Below, piece after piece: positions 9,352 to 19,016 of a stretch of DNA of 36,391 bases. The translations under genes were made by a program, and so were the position numbers. Location: contig JANXAE010000018.1 of assembly GCA_025062235.1 (NCBI GenBank), positions 1 to 36,391 of the forward strand. The letters are read 5' to 3'. Below the pieces are notes generated by a model. The model worked only from the letters and a program-made list of their open reading frames with translations, made no database searches and had not been told where the DNA came from. How positions within the stretch are numbered: position 1 is the stretch's first letter; each line of letters opens with the position of its first letter. This stretch comes from Bryobacteraceae bacterium. GTDB lineage: Bacteria > Acidobacteriota > Terriglobia > Bryobacterales > Bryobacteraceae.

Positions 9352-11403
9352 ATGCAGGAACCGACCAAGCCCTCGACCAGCGCCGAAACCGAATTCCGGC
9401 CATTCGTGCCGGAATCCGTCCAGATGAGCGAGTTCACTTTCCGGGCCGTGGTTCTGGGCCTCGTCATGACCATAGTGTTGGGTGCGGCCAATGCGTATTT
9501 GGGCCTCCGTGCGGGCATGACGATCGCGGCCACCTACCCGGCGGCGGTGATCTCGATGGCCGTCCTGCGGCTGCGCCGGGGCTCGATTCTCGAGGAGAAC
9601 GTCGCCCGGACCGTCGGCTCGATCGGCGAATCGGTGGCCGCAGGCGCCATCTTCACGATCCCAGCATTCGTCATCACGGGCACCTGGGCAAGGTTCGACA
9701 CCAGCGAGGCCTACTGGAAGTCGAGCATCCTGATGCTGGTTGGGGCTTTCCTGGGCATCCTCTTCGTGGTTCTGCTACGGCGCGTCATGGTGCGGGATCC
9801 GGAACTGCCTTTTCCCGAATCCCAAGCCGCAGCCGAGATCCATAAGGCGGGACAGCGCGGGGCGCAGGCCGCACGGCTGCTTTTCTACAACATGGGCGTG
9901 GGGGCGGCAGTGTACCTGCTCGGCGTGGTCCACGTCTTCGCCGCCAGCAAGGATTTCCTGGTGCGAGTGGGCGAGCTCGGGCGCAGCCTCGTGAGGCTAG
10001 GGACGACGGCAGAGGCGCGCGCCTTGGGCGCAGGGGGAATGACCACGTTCTCGGCGCCTGCCATCAGCCCGGCGTATCTTGGGGTGGGCTACATCATCGG
10101 CCCACGGTTAGCGTCGCTGAACTTCTCGGGCGGCGTCCTGGCCTGGGGCCTGCTAGTGCCGCTGCTCATCTACTTCCTCGGACCACAACTCAGCCAGACC
10201 CTGCCGGAGGGCGCCAGCGAAGAATCCTGGGGGGCTCTGGCGGCCGCTGTCTGGCGCTTCATCGTGCGTCCGATCGCGGTGGGCGGGATGCTCGTGGGCG
10301 CGGGCTTCACCCTCTTCCGCATGCGCAAGAGCCTGGCCGCGGGTCTCAGCCGCGCCATCTCGGATCTTCGAAAGGCGAGTGCGCAAGCTGCCGTCGCCGG
10401 CCGTCTGGATCGCGACATCAGCGCCAAGGTGACCTTCGTGGGCCTGGGTGCGGCGTTCCTGGCGATGATCGTGCTGTACTCCTATCTTTCCGGGCGCCTG
10501 GCGGGAGGGTTGCTGGCTGCGGCAGTGATGCTGGTGCTCGGGTTCTTCTTCGCCGCGGTCTCGGGCAACCTCGTCGGGATGATCGGTTCGTCGAACAATC
10601 CCATCTCCGGATTGACCCTGTCCACGCTCATCGTGGCTGCGCTACTGATGGTCACGATCGGCGTCTCGGGAACCAGCGGCGTGGCCGCCGTACTGGGGGT
10701 GGCGACGGTGGTCTGCGTCTCCTCAGCGGTGGCGGGCGAGATGCTTCAGGATCTGAAGGTCGGCCACCTGCTCGGCGGCACGCCCCGCTACATGCAGATC
10801 GGCGACTTCATCGGCGTTGCGATCGCGAGCTTCGTGCTCTATTTCCCCCTGCTGGTCCTGCATGTGGCCAACATCAACGCGGGCGGGGTCGGTTTCGGCG
10901 ACAAGGCGCTGCCTGCTCCGCAGGCTGGATTGATGGCCATGCTGTCGCAGGGCATCGTCGGAGGCCAGATGGCCTGGCCCCTGATCGTGGTGGGGATGCT
11001 GATGGGCTTCACCCTGATCCTGGTGGGCGCGCGCAGCCCAATGCTGTTCGCGGTGGGGATGTATTTGCCATTGGAAACAACTTTCGCCATTTTTGTGGGA
11101 GGCATCATTCGCTGGGTGACGGACCGGCTGCGCGACCGCCGCGGCCTGAACGAGGCGCAGCGGGCGCGTGTCGAAAACGCCGGCGTGCTGACCGCCGCCG
11201 GCCTGATCGCGGGCGAGGCGCTGATGGGCCTGGTGGTGGCCACGTTCCGGTTCTTCGACTATCCGCTACCCTCGGTCACGGCCGAACCGTCGTTCCTGCT
11301 CGGCCTGATCGTGCTGGCGGGCCTGGCCCTGCTGATGATCCGCGTGCCGCTGGCGAACGCAGGGCGTCCGGACGAGCCTGCTCCTCCCACGGCCATCATG
11401 TAA
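9352..11403 (+). CDS. OPT family oligopeptide transporter
   Basis: 683 aa polytopic protein; FTFRAVVLGLVMTIVLGAANAYLGLRAGMTIAATYPAAVISMAVLR and GSSNNPISGLTLSTLI are typical of the OPT family. Confidence 0.92.
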   Translation: MQEPTKPSTSAETEFRPFVPESVQMSEFTFRAVVLGLVMTIVLGAANAYLGLRAGMTIAATYPAAVISMAVLRLRRGSILEENVARTVGSIGESVAAGAIFTIPAFVITGTWARFDTSEAYWKSSILMLVGAFLGILFVVLLRRVMVRDPELPFPESQAAAEIHKAGQRGAQAARLLFYNMGVGAAVYLLGVVHVFAASKDFLVRVGELGRSLVRLGTTAEARALGAGGMTTFSAPAISPAYLGVGYIIGPRLASLNFSGGVLAWGLLVPLLIYFLGPQLSQTLPEGASEESWGALAAAVWRFIVRPIAVGGMLVGAGFTLFRMRKSLAAGLSRAISDLRKASAQAAVAGRLDRDISAKVTFVGLGAAFLAMIVLYSYLSGRLAGGLLAAAVMLVLGFFFAAVSGNLVGMIGSSNNPISGLTLSTLIVAALLMVTIGVSGTSGVAAVLGVATVVCVSSAVAGEMLQDLKVGHLLGGTPRYMQIGDFIGVAIASFVLYFPLLVLHVANINAGGVGFGDKALPAPQAGLMAMLSQGIVGGQMAWPLIVVGMLMGFTLILVGARSPMLFAVGMYLPLETTFAIFVGGIIRWVTDRLRDRRGLNEAQRARVENAGVLTAAGLIAGEALMGLVVATFRFFDYPLPSVTAEPSFLLGLIVLAGLALLMIRVPLANAGRPDEPAPPTAIM

Positions 11404-11480
11404 TGGGCACCCGGGCACCGGCCAACGGGCGGCGAGGGAGCGCGGAACGATCCGCGCGCACGAATTCCCGGAACGGACCG

Positions 11481-12083
11481 TCAGGCTCCGGTGTCTCCGG
11501 CCAACGCAACGCGCCGCTGACGTTTGACGTCGAGCATGCGGCGGTCGGCCTCCTGCAAGCCGGCGCGGGGGGTCGAACCGGCCGGTACCAGGGCGATGGC
11601 CCAGCTCAGGCCGAGCGAGGCCGGGCCGTGGTTGCGCACATAGAAGTTGGCCAGCCGCCGCTCGAGCGTGTGCAGTCGCTCCTCGACGAGGCCGCGATCT
11701 TCGGTCCGGAAGCAGATGACGAACTCGTCGCCGCCCCAGCGAAACGCCCGGTCCTCCTGACGGATCGAGCTGCGGATCAACTGGCCGATGTCACGGAGCG
11801 CTTCGTCCCCAACCAGGTGCCCGTAGCGGTCGTTCAGGGCTTTGAAGTTGTCGAGGTCGCAGACCGCCAGCAGCCAGGCTTGCGGCTGCGCTTCGTCCAT
11901 CCAGCGTTCGAGGGCGGCACGGTTGAAGAGCTCGGTGAGCGGGTCGGTGTGGAGCTGGGTGGCGGCCTGGGCTTCGAGCGCGCGCACCTGCCGGCGTAGC
12001 ATCAGAAGCTCACGCCGTTGCAACAGAGCGTACAAACCCAACCCCGAGGCCACCAAGGTGGCCAGCACCGTCGCCTCGATCAT
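11481..12083 (-). CDS. Membrane-anchored GGDEF-domain diguanylate cyclase
   Basis: N-terminal TM (ATVLATLVASGLGLYALL), DPLTELFNRAALERWM, FRWGGDEFVICFR. RxxD (RQED) lies five residues before GGDEF (canonical I-site spacing). Confidence 0.92.
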   Translation of the reverse strand: MIEATVLATLVASGLGLYALLQRRELLMLRRQVRALEAQAATQLHTDPLTELFNRAALERWMDEAQPQAWLLAVCDLDNFKALNDRYGHLVGDEALRDIGQLIRSSIRQEDRAFRWGGDEFVICFRTEDRGLVEERLHTLERRLANFYVRNHGPASLGLSWAIALVPAGSTPRAGLQEADRRMLDVKRQRRVALAGDTGA

Positions 12084-12098
12084 GATCGTCCTTCCGGC

Positions 12099-12881
12099 TC
12101 AGGACCCCTCGACGAAGACGCGCTCGACATGCAGCGCCCGTCCCGTGCTGTGGTCCACTCGCACGAGCAACCCGTGCAGTTCTACTTTACCCCGTGCGGC
12201 TTCCAAGCGCACCGGGGTCGAAGTCAGCAGGCGGCGGAGGGCAATTTCCTTATCCATGCCGATGATAGAATCGTAGGCGCCCGTCATGCCGACGTCGGTC
12301 TGGTAGGCGGTTCCGCCGGGCAGGATGCGCGCATCCGCGGTGGCCACGTGCGTGTGCGTGCCGATGACGGCGGAGACGCGACCGTTCAGGTACCAGCCCA
12401 TCGCCATCTTCTCGCTGGTCAGTTCGGCATGGAAATCCACGATCCGGATCTTGACGGCGTCTTCCAGCGAGGCCAGGATTTCATCGGCCTTGCGAAAAGG
12501 GCAGTCGCTCAGGGGCATGTACATCCGGCCCTGGAGATTGATGACGGCCACCTGCGAGCCATCGCGCGCCCGGGTCAAGAAGACGCCGTGGCCGGGCACG
12601 CCGGGCGGATAGTTGGCGGGCCTGAGGAGCCTGGGCTGACGGTCCAGGTAGGCGAGGATTTCCTTTTTGTCCCAGATGTGGTTGCCCGAGGTCAGCACAT
12701 CGAGGCCTGCGGCGAAGAGTTCTTCCGCCACCTCGGGCGTCAGCCCGAATCCGCCCGCGGCGTTCTCCGCGTTGGCCACCGCGAGATGGATTTGCTCCTG
12801 CCGAAGCAGATGGGGAAGGATCTCCTTGACGGCGCGGCGTCCTGCGGAGCCGACGATATCGCCCAAGAAAAGCAGGTTCAT
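12099..12881 (-). CDS. YmdB-family (TIGR00282-type) metallophosphoesterase
   Basis: MNLLFLGDIVGSAGRRAVKEILPHLL, VANAENAAGGFGLT, TSGNHIWDKKEI, VIGTHTHVATAD, TDVGMTGAYDSIIGM. Confidence 0.93.
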   Translation of the reverse strand: MNLLFLGDIVGSAGRRAVKEILPHLLRQEQIHLAVANAENAAGGFGLTPEVAEELFAAGLDVLTSGNHIWDKKEILAYLDRQPRLLRPANYPPGVPGHGVFLTRARDGSQVAVINLQGRMYMPLSDCPFRKADEILASLEDAVKIRIVDFHAELTSEKMAMGWYLNGRVSAVIGTHTHVATADARILPGGTAYQTDVGMTGAYDSIIGMDKEIALRRLLTSTPVRLEAARGKVELHGLLVRVDHSTGRALHVERVFVEGS

Positions 12882-12902
12882 GCCAAGCGGGGCGGAAAAC
12901 AG

Positions 12903-13101
12903 AAAAAGGAGCGCCCTTTCGAGCCGCCGGCTCCCTCATTGACCCCGTACTCGACAGGGTGGGGATCCCCCGTGCGCCGTCAGGCTTCTCCCGCGCCCTC
13001 GAGGGCCGGAGCTTGCTCACGGGCGCAACCTACGAGTCGGAACCCCAAAACGTTGCTGTTGGATCAAGTTTTGGAGTCCGGCAAGACCCGGGATACGCTC
13101 C
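12903..13101 (-). ncRNA. ssrS: 6S RNA (SsrS) candidate
   Basis: Minus strand contains GTGAGCAAGCTCCGGCCCTCGAGGGCGCGGGAGAAGCCTGACGG, matching the E. coli 6S apical segment GTGAGCATGCTCGGTCCGTCCGAGAAGCCTTA. Termini pair: 5' GGAGCG (13101-13096) with 3' CGCTCC (12913-12908) followed by TTTTT; inner stem GCCGGaCTCC (13082-13073) with GGAGCCGGC (12934-12926). A -10-like TATCAT (13113-13108) sits 7 nt upstream of the inferred 5' end. Length ~195 nt. Confidence 0.82.
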
Positions 13102-13145
13102 GAGAGCATGATACCACGGACCGATCGCCGCCGTGGAGGATTCTT

Positions 13146-14321
13146 CTAGAGGCGCACCAGGAACTCGGCCAACCGGTCCAAGGCTTCCTCCAGGATCCTT
13201 CTGTCGGCTGCGAAGCACAATCGTACGGCCCCTTCCCCGCCCGCGCCGAAAGCCGAACCGGGAGCCAATCCCACGCGTCGCTCTTCGAGCAAGCGCAGGC
13301 AGAAGGCGAAGGCATTCTCAACCCCCGCGATCCTGGGAAACAGATAAAAGGCTCCCTCGGGTTCGGCGACCGTCACGCGCGGCATGGCGCGCAGCGCTGC
13401 CAGCGCCAGATCACGGTTTTCCTTGAGCCTTTGGAGCATGAGCCGGAGCTCGGGCTCGCCGTGCTCGAGCGCAATCTCTGCGGCCTTCTGGACGAACGTC
13501 GGCGCGTGCGAGACGATGTATTCGTTCAATTGCGCCGCCCTGGCGGCCAGATCGGCGCGAGCCACGAGCCAACCCACCCGCCAGCCGGTCATCGAGTAGC
13601 TCTTCGAGAACGACTGCACCACGATGACGGCGTCCTCGCGGCGAACCAGGCGCAGGATCGAAGGGGCCGGCTCGCCCAGACTCCCGGTGCGCCAGTACAG
13701 GCGCTCGTAAACTTCGTCGGCCAGCAGCCAGAGTTCGTGCTCCCGTGCGAAGGCGAGCAGACGTTCCTGTTCCTCGCGCGTGGCCACCCAGCCCAGCGGG
13801 TTGGAGGGAGAAGTGTAAAGGAGCAGGCGGGTGCGCGATGTCAGCGCGGAGCGCAGCGCGTCAAAGTCCACACTGTAGCGCCCGCCGACGCGGGCATGGG
13901 GAACCTCGCGCACAGCGCCGCCAGCCAGGATCACGTTGGCGGGACCGTTGGGCCAGACGGGCGTCAACACCAGCGCTTCGTCGCCCGGGTCGAGCACGGC
14001 GCGGATGGCCACGTTGAGCGCTTGCACACCCGAGGCGGTTACGACGATTTCCCGCTCGGGATCCGGTTCCACGCCGTGCAGGCGGGCGTAGTGCCTAGCG
14101 AGCGCGCGACGCAGCGACGGCAGCCCCGCATTCTCGGAGTAGAAAGTGTAGTTCTCCTGCAATGCCCTGCATGCGGCTTGCTTGATGAACTCCGGCGTCG
14201 GGATGCTGGATTCGCCAAAATACAGCTTCAGGACGCCGTCCATCCGCATGGCCCGTTCGGCCAGCTCGCGCACGGGGGTGTAAGGCACGCGCTGGGCGGA
14301 AGGGGCCACGCGTGCGGGCAT
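13146..14321 (-). CDS. Class I/II pyridoxal-phosphate-dependent aminotransferase
   Basis: TSPSNPLGWV, LLADEVYERLYW, SFSKSYSMTGWRVGW are fold-type I aminotransferase motifs (PLP Lys in SFSKSY). Confidence 0.93.
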   Translation of the reverse strand: MPARVAPSAQRVPYTPVRELAERAMRMDGVLKLYFGESSIPTPEFIKQAACRALQENYTFYSENAGLPSLRRALARHYARLHGVEPDPEREIVVTASGVQALNVAIRAVLDPGDEALVLTPVWPNGPANVILAGGAVREVPHARVGGRYSVDFDALRSALTSRTRLLLYTSPSNPLGWVATREEQERLLAFAREHELWLLADEVYERLYWRTGSLGEPAPSILRLVRREDAVIVVQSFSKSYSMTGWRVGWLVARADLAARAAQLNEYIVSHAPTFVQKAAEIALEHGEPELRLMLQRLKENRDLALAALRAMPRVTVAEPEGAFYLFPRIAGVENAFAFCLRLLEERRVGLAPGSAFGAGGEGAVRLCFAADRRILEEALDRLAEFLVRL

Positions 14322-14322
14322 C

Positions 14323-15732
14323 TCAGCGGCGGCTCCTCGGCTGTGCGATCAGCTCTTCGAAGTTGACCAGCTCGGTCGGGTAACGGCCGGTGTAGCAGGC
14401 GTAGCAGTAGTCCCCGTCGGCGTCGCAAACCGCCTCGCGCAGCCCGGCGAGCGAGAGATACCCCAGGGTATCGGCATCCACGAACCGCCGGATCTCTTCG
14501 ATCGAGCTGTTGGCCGCGATCAGCTCCTTCTTGGTCGGCGTGTCCACGCCGTAGAAGCAGGGGGAGATGACGGGCGGGCAGGAGATGCGCAGGTGCACCT
14601 CGCGCGCGCCGGCCTGCCGGACCATGCGCACGATCTTGCGGCAGGTCGTGCCGCGCACGATGGAGTCGTCCACGAGCACGACGCGCTTGCCCTCGAGCAC
14701 GCTGCGCACCGGGTTGAGCTTGAGCTTGACTCCGAAGTCGCGGATGGCCTGCGAAGGCTCAATGAAGGTGCGGCCCACGTAATGGTTGCGGATCAGGCCG
14801 TGCCGGAACGGAATCCCCGACTCGGCCGCGTAGCCCAGGGCTGCGGCCACGCCGGAATCGGGAACGGGCACCACGACGTCGGCCTCCACCGGGTGCTCGC
14901 GCGCCAGCAGGCGGCCCATCCGCTCGCGCGATTCGTTCACCGCGCGCCCGAACACTATCGAATCCGGCCGGGAAAAATACACGTGCTCGAAAACGCAAAA
15001 GGCCGTGCGGCGCCGGGGCGCATAGCGTTCGCGCACCAGACCGTGCGGCCCGGCGATCACCATCTCGCCCGGTTCGATCTCGCTCAGATAGGTCGCCCCG
15101 ATGAGGTCGAAGGCGCAGCTCTCCGAGGCGAAGACGTAGCAGGTGCGACCGCCGGACAGTTCCATCTGGGCCAGGGACATGGGGCGGAAACCGTAGGGAT
15201 CCCGGGCCACGATCACGCGATCCTGCGCGAGGAACACCATCGAAAAAGCGCCTTCCAGCTCGAGCAGCGCCTCGCGCAGCGCGGCCGCCAGATCCCACTC
15301 GCGCGAGCGCGCCACCAGGTGCAGGACGACCTCGGTGTCGCTGGTGGATTGAAAGATCGAACCCTCGCGCTCGAGCTGCCGGCGCAGCGAGATGCCGTTG
15401 GTCAGGTTGCCGTTGTGGGCCACCGCGAGGTGGCCCTTGTTGCAGACCACCGAGAAAGGCTGCGCGTTGTCGGCCGAGCTTTCGCCAGCAGTCGAATAGC
15501 GCGTGTGCCCGATGGCCAGCGCGCCGGGCAGACGGGCGAGCTGCTCGGAACTGAAGACATCGGCCACGTAACCCATGCCCCTGACGCAGCGGACCTGGCG
15601 GCCGTCGCTGGCCGCGATCCCGGCCGACTCCTGGCCGCGGTGCTGCAACGCATACAGACCCAGATAGGCCAGGTTGGCTGCCTCGGGATGTCCGTAAACG
15701 GCAACTACGCCGCACTCCTCACGCCATGCCAT
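14323..15732 (-). CDS. purF: Amidophosphoribosyltransferase
   Basis: MAWREECGVVAVYGH..LGLYALQHRGQESAGI (Ntn Cys after a short propeptide), GHTRYSTAGESSADNAQPF, VVLVDDSIVRGTTCRKIV PRPP motif. Confidence 0.97.
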   Translation of the reverse strand: MAWREECGVVAVYGHPEAANLAYLGLYALQHRGQESAGIAASDGRQVRCVRGMGYVADVFSSEQLARLPGALAIGHTRYSTAGESSADNAQPFSVVCNKGHLAVAHNGNLTNGISLRRQLEREGSIFQSTSDTEVVLHLVARSREWDLAAALREALLELEGAFSMVFLAQDRVIVARDPYGFRPMSLAQMELSGGRTCYVFASESCAFDLIGATYLSEIEPGEMVIAGPHGLVRERYAPRRRTAFCVFEHVYFSRPDSIVFGRAVNESRERMGRLLAREHPVEADVVVPVPDSGVAAALGYAAESGIPFRHGLIRNHYVGRTFIEPSQAIRDFGVKLKLNPVRSVLEGKRVVLVDDSIVRGTTCRKIVRMVRQAGAREVHLRISCPPVISPCFYGVDTPTKKELIAANSSIEEIRRFVDADTLGYLSLAGLREAVCDADGDYCYACYTGRYPTELVNFEELIAQPRSRR

Positions 15733-15735
15733 CGC

Positions 15736-17946
15736 TCACCCCCTGAGCGCCTGTTCCAGAGCCGAGGCCCACGGGCGCACCAGGCTCCCGACCTCGCAAT
15801 CCACCAGCAGGCGACCGCGCTGGCGGATGCGCAGCACGCCGCGTCGCGTCGCGCCCAGGCGCAGCGCCTCCACGCCGTGCCTGGCTGCGATCCGTTCGAC
15901 CGCTTCCGGTCGGCGCGTCGACAGCACGATGCGCGACGGCCCTTCGTGGAAGAGCAGGAATTCGGGACGGAGGTCGCCCGGCAGATCCACCTCAGCCCCC
16001 ACGCCCCCGAGCGAGCATTCGGCCAGGGCCACCGCCAGCCCTCCGTCGCTCACATCGTGCGAGGATTCCGCCAGGCCCTCGCTCACGATCTCGCGCACGG
16101 CCGCCTGTACGCGCCGTTCGTGTTCCATATCGAGGGCGGGCGGCAAGCCCCACAGTTCGCCGAGGATCACCTTGGCGTACTGGGTAGCTCCGAACTGCCG
16201 GGCATCGCAGGATCCCAGGCCCCCCAGCAGCAGCACGCTCGCCTGCTCGCTCTGGAATGCCAGCTTGACCGGCGGCCCCGTCCGCATCAAGCCCACGATG
16301 CCCACCACGGGCGTGGGGTAGATCGCCTCCCCCAGCGTTTCGTTGTAGAGGCTGACGTTGCCACCCGTGATCGGCGTTCCGAAGAAGGCGCACGCCTCGC
16401 CCATGCCCTCGATGGCTTCCACCAGTTGGGCCATGATCTCGGGCCGCTCGGGATTGCCGAAGTTCAGGCAGTTGGTGGCGGCAACCGGCAGGGCGCCCAC
16501 CGTGGAAACGTTCCGGCAGCATTCTGCCACCGCCAGACGCGTCCCCTGGCGCGGATCGAGGTAGCAGTAACGTCCGTTGCCGTCGAGCGCCATGGCCAGG
16601 GAGGTTCCGGTCTCCTTGACGCGGAGCACGGCGGCGTCGCTGCCCGGCCCGAGCACGGTGTTGGTGCGCACCATATAGTCGTACTGCTCCCAGATCCAGC
16701 GTTTGTCGCAGAGATCGCCGGAGGCGAGCAACCGGACCAGGTCCCTCGTCAAATCCTGGCTTTCGAAGTCGGGACCATCCATGGGCGCGGTGCGGAAGGG
16801 GCGGCTGCGCGGACGGTCGTACATCGGCGCCTCGTCGGCCAGCGCCCGGCTGGGAATCTCCGCGACGATCTCGCCGTGATGCTTCACGCGCAGCAGGCCA
16901 TCGCCGGTGACTTCGCCCACGGCCACCGCATCCAGTCCCCATTTGCGAAAGATGCGGAAAACTTCTTCCTCGCGCCCGCGCTCGATAACCAGCAGCATGC
17001 GCTCCTGCGACTCCGAGAGCATGATCTCGTAGGGCGTCATGCCCGCCTCGCGCTGCGGGACGCGCGCCAGCTCGATTTCCACCCCCGTGCCGCCGCGGCT
17101 GCCCATCTCGCAGGTCGAGCAGGTCAAGCCGGCCGCTCCCATGTCCTGAATGCCCACCACCGCGCCCGTTTCCATGGCTTCCAGGCAGGCCTCGAGCAAC
17201 AGCTTTTCCATGAAGGGGTCGCCCACCTGCACGTTGGGCCGCTTCTGCCGGGATTCTTCGGTGAACTCGGCCGAGGCCATCGAGGCGCCGTGGATGCCGT
17301 CGCGTCCCGTCTTGGCCCCGACGTACACCACGGGGTTGCCGATGCCGCAGGCGCGGGCGTAGAAGATCCGGTCCTGACGCACGATGCCGAGCGCGAAGAC
17401 GTTCACCAGCGGGTTGCCGTTGTAGCAGGGCTCGAAGACGCACTCGCCACCCACTGTCGGCACGCCGAAACAGTTCCCATAGTGTGCAATGCCGGAAACC
17501 ACGCCTTCCAGGATGCGGCGGTTGCGCGGGCCAGCGCGCGGGTGGTCCAGCGGGCCGAAGCGCAGCGAGTCCATCACAGCGATGGGCCTCGCCCCCATGG
17601 TGAAAATGTCGCGCAGGATCCCGCCCACGCCCGTTGCCGCGCCCTGGAAGGGTTCGATGAAGCTCGGGTGGTTGTGGGACTCGATCTTGAAGGCGGCGGC
17701 ATAGCCCCCGCCGATGTCAATCACTCCCGCATTCTCTCCGGGACCTTGCAGCACGTAGGGTCCCTCGGTGGGCAGCTTCCTCAGGTGCAGACGGGAGCTC
17801 TTGTAGGAGCAGTGCTCGCTCCACATCACGCTGAAGATCCCGAGCTCGGTGTAGGTCGGGGGCCGGCCGAGAATGCGCAGGATACGCTCGTACTCGTCGG
17901 TGGTCAACTGGTGAGCGGCGACAAGTTCGGGCGTGATGACGGTCAT
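15736..17946 (-). CDS. purL: Phosphoribosylformylglycinamidine synthase, small-type PurL
   Basis: [51 protein letters not shown]...; ATG at 17946 is preferred over the longer listed ORF start, as the ~129 aa extension is antisense to purQ coding sequence and looks non-homologous. Confidence 0.96.
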   Translation of the reverse strand: MTVITPELVAAHQLTTDEYERILRILGRPPTYTELGIFSVMWSEHCSYKSSRLHLRKLPTEGPYVLQGPGENAGVIDIGGGYAAAFKIESHNHPSFIEPFQGAATGVGGILRDIFTMGARPIAVMDSLRFGPLDHPRAGPRNRRILEGVVSGIAHYGNCFGVPTVGGECVFEPCYNGNPLVNVFALGIVRQDRIFYARACGIGNPVVYVGAKTGRDGIHGASMASAEFTEESRQKRPNVQVGDPFMEKLLLEACLEAMETGAVVGIQDMGAAGLTCSTCEMGSRGGTGVEIELARVPQREAGMTPYEIMLSESQERMLLVIERGREEEVFRIFRKWGLDAVAVGEVTGDGLLRVKHHGEIVAEIPSRALADEAPMYDRPRSRPFRTAPMDGPDFESQDLTRDLVRLLASGDLCDKRWIWEQYDYMVRTNTVLGPGSDAAVLRVKETGTSLAMALDGNGRYCYLDPRQGTRLAVAECCRNVSTVGALPVAATNCLNFGNPERPEIMAQLVEAIEGMGEACAFFGTPITGGNVSLYNETLGEAIYPTPVVGIVGLMRTGPPVKLAFQSEQASVLLLGGLGSCDARQFGATQYAKVILGELWGLPPALDMEHERRVQAAVREIVSEGLAESSHDVSDGGLAVALAECSLGGVGAEVDLPGDLRPEFLLFHEGPSRIVLSTRRPEAVERIAARHGVEALRLGATRRGVLRIRQRGRLLVDCEVGSLVRPWASALEQALRG

Positions 17947-18614
17947 CGTCTGTGCGAAAGGGCGGCAGCCATCGAGCGAAACACGAGCAGGCCGTCGGTG
18001 GAACCCATCAGCGGATCGGAGGCGCGCTCCGGGTGCGGCATCATGCCGAGCACGTTGCGGCCCGTGCTGAGGATGCCCGCGATGTCGTTGAGCGAACCGT
18101 TCGGGTTCTCTACGTATCGGAACACGACGCGGTCTTCGGCTTCGAGCTCCTCCAGCGTGCGCGGGTCGGCGACATAACAACCCTCGCCGTGCGCGATCGG
18201 GATGCGCACGATCTGCCCCCTGCGGAATTGCGAGGAGAACGGCGAGTCCACGCTCTCGACGCGCAATTCCACCTGGCGGCAGATGAATTTCAGTCCGCGG
18301 TTGCGGATCAGCGCTCCCGGCAAAAGCCCGCACTCGACCAGGATCTGGAAGCCGTTGCAGATGCCCAACACCAGGCCGCCGTCCTGTGCGAAGCGCTCCA
18401 CTGCGCGCATGATGCGCGAGAATTTGGCGATAGCACCGCAGCGCAGGTAGTCGCCGTAGGAGAAGCCGCCGGGAAGGATCACGGCGTCCACGTCGCCGAG
18501 AGACTCATCCTCGTGCCAGAGGAACTCGGCCCGATGTCCCAAGTCGTGCGTGACGGCCCACCAGGCATCGTGATCGCAGTTGCTGCCCGGGAAGACCACC
18601 ACCCCGAACTTCAT
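17943..18614 (-). CDS. purQ: Phosphoribosylformylglycinamidine synthase glutaminase subunit
   Basis: [58 protein letters not shown]; 4-nt ATGA overlap with purL. Confidence 0.97.
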   Translation of the reverse strand: MKFGVVVFPGSNCDHDAWWAVTHDLGHRAEFLWHEDESLGDVDAVILPGGFSYGDYLRCGAIAKFSRIMRAVERFAQDGGLVLGICNGFQILVECGLLPGALIRNRGLKFICRQVELRVESVDSPFSSQFRRGQIVRIPIAHGEGCYVADPRTLEELEAEDRVVFRYVENPNGSLNDIAGILSTGRNVLGMMPHPERASDPLMGSTDGLLVFRSMAAALSHRR

Positions 18615-18677
18615 CGAGTCTTCAGTCTAGCAAAGGCAACCCAGGCCCGCTCGAGGCCTTCCCGCGCAGGCGAATCC

Positions 18678-18917
18678 CTAACCGGCCGTGCTCGCCGCCG
18701 CGGGCCTGGACTTGCGACGCGAGACTCGCTTTTCCGGCGGTGGCTGGCGGTCGCTCTTCTTGAGGGCAGGCAAGACGATGGGCGTGACGAATTTCTTCTC
18801 GCCGTACTCGTCGAAGCGGATGACGATGTGCTCTTCGTTGCAAGAGATCACCGTCCCGAAGCCGAACTTGCCGTGCTCGACCTGAGCACCCTGGGGAAAA
18901 AGCGCCTTGACGCCCAT
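18678..18917 (-). CDS. Small Tudor/SH3-like protein, resembling the UvrD/PcrA C-terminal appendage, with basic tail
   Basis: MGVKALFPQGAQVEHGKFGFGTVISCNEEHIVIRFDEYGEKKFVTPIVLPAL followed by Lys/Arg-rich tail; the V.H..FG.G.V motif is typical of this fold. ATG at 18917 gives 79 aa. Confidence 0.65.
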   Translation of the reverse strand: MGVKALFPQGAQVEHGKFGFGTVISCNEEHIVIRFDEYGEKKFVTPIVLPALKKSDRQPPPEKRVSRRKSRPAAASTAG

Positions 18918-19016
18918 GATGAGTCGCTCTGATTTAAGTCTAACAAAATCTTCAGGATTTGTGGGAACCCGGGAAACCGGCGGCGCGCGCACGGCGTCGG
19001 AACACTAAAAGGACCG

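Noticed and set aside
12018-14366. 782-aa plus-strand ORF
   Set aside because: Antisense to ymdB-like, 6S candidate and aminotransferase, all with clear homology on the minus strand.
14593-18177. 1194-aa plus-strand ORF
   Set aside because: Shadow ORF antisense to purF, purL and part of purQ; His/Gln/Arg/Ala-rich composition typical of GC-driven antisense frames.
15736-18333. 865-aa version of PurL
   Set aside because: The extra N-terminal ~129 aa derive from sequence overlapping purQ in another frame and do not look like PurL; ATG 17946 with ATGA overlap is the sensible start.
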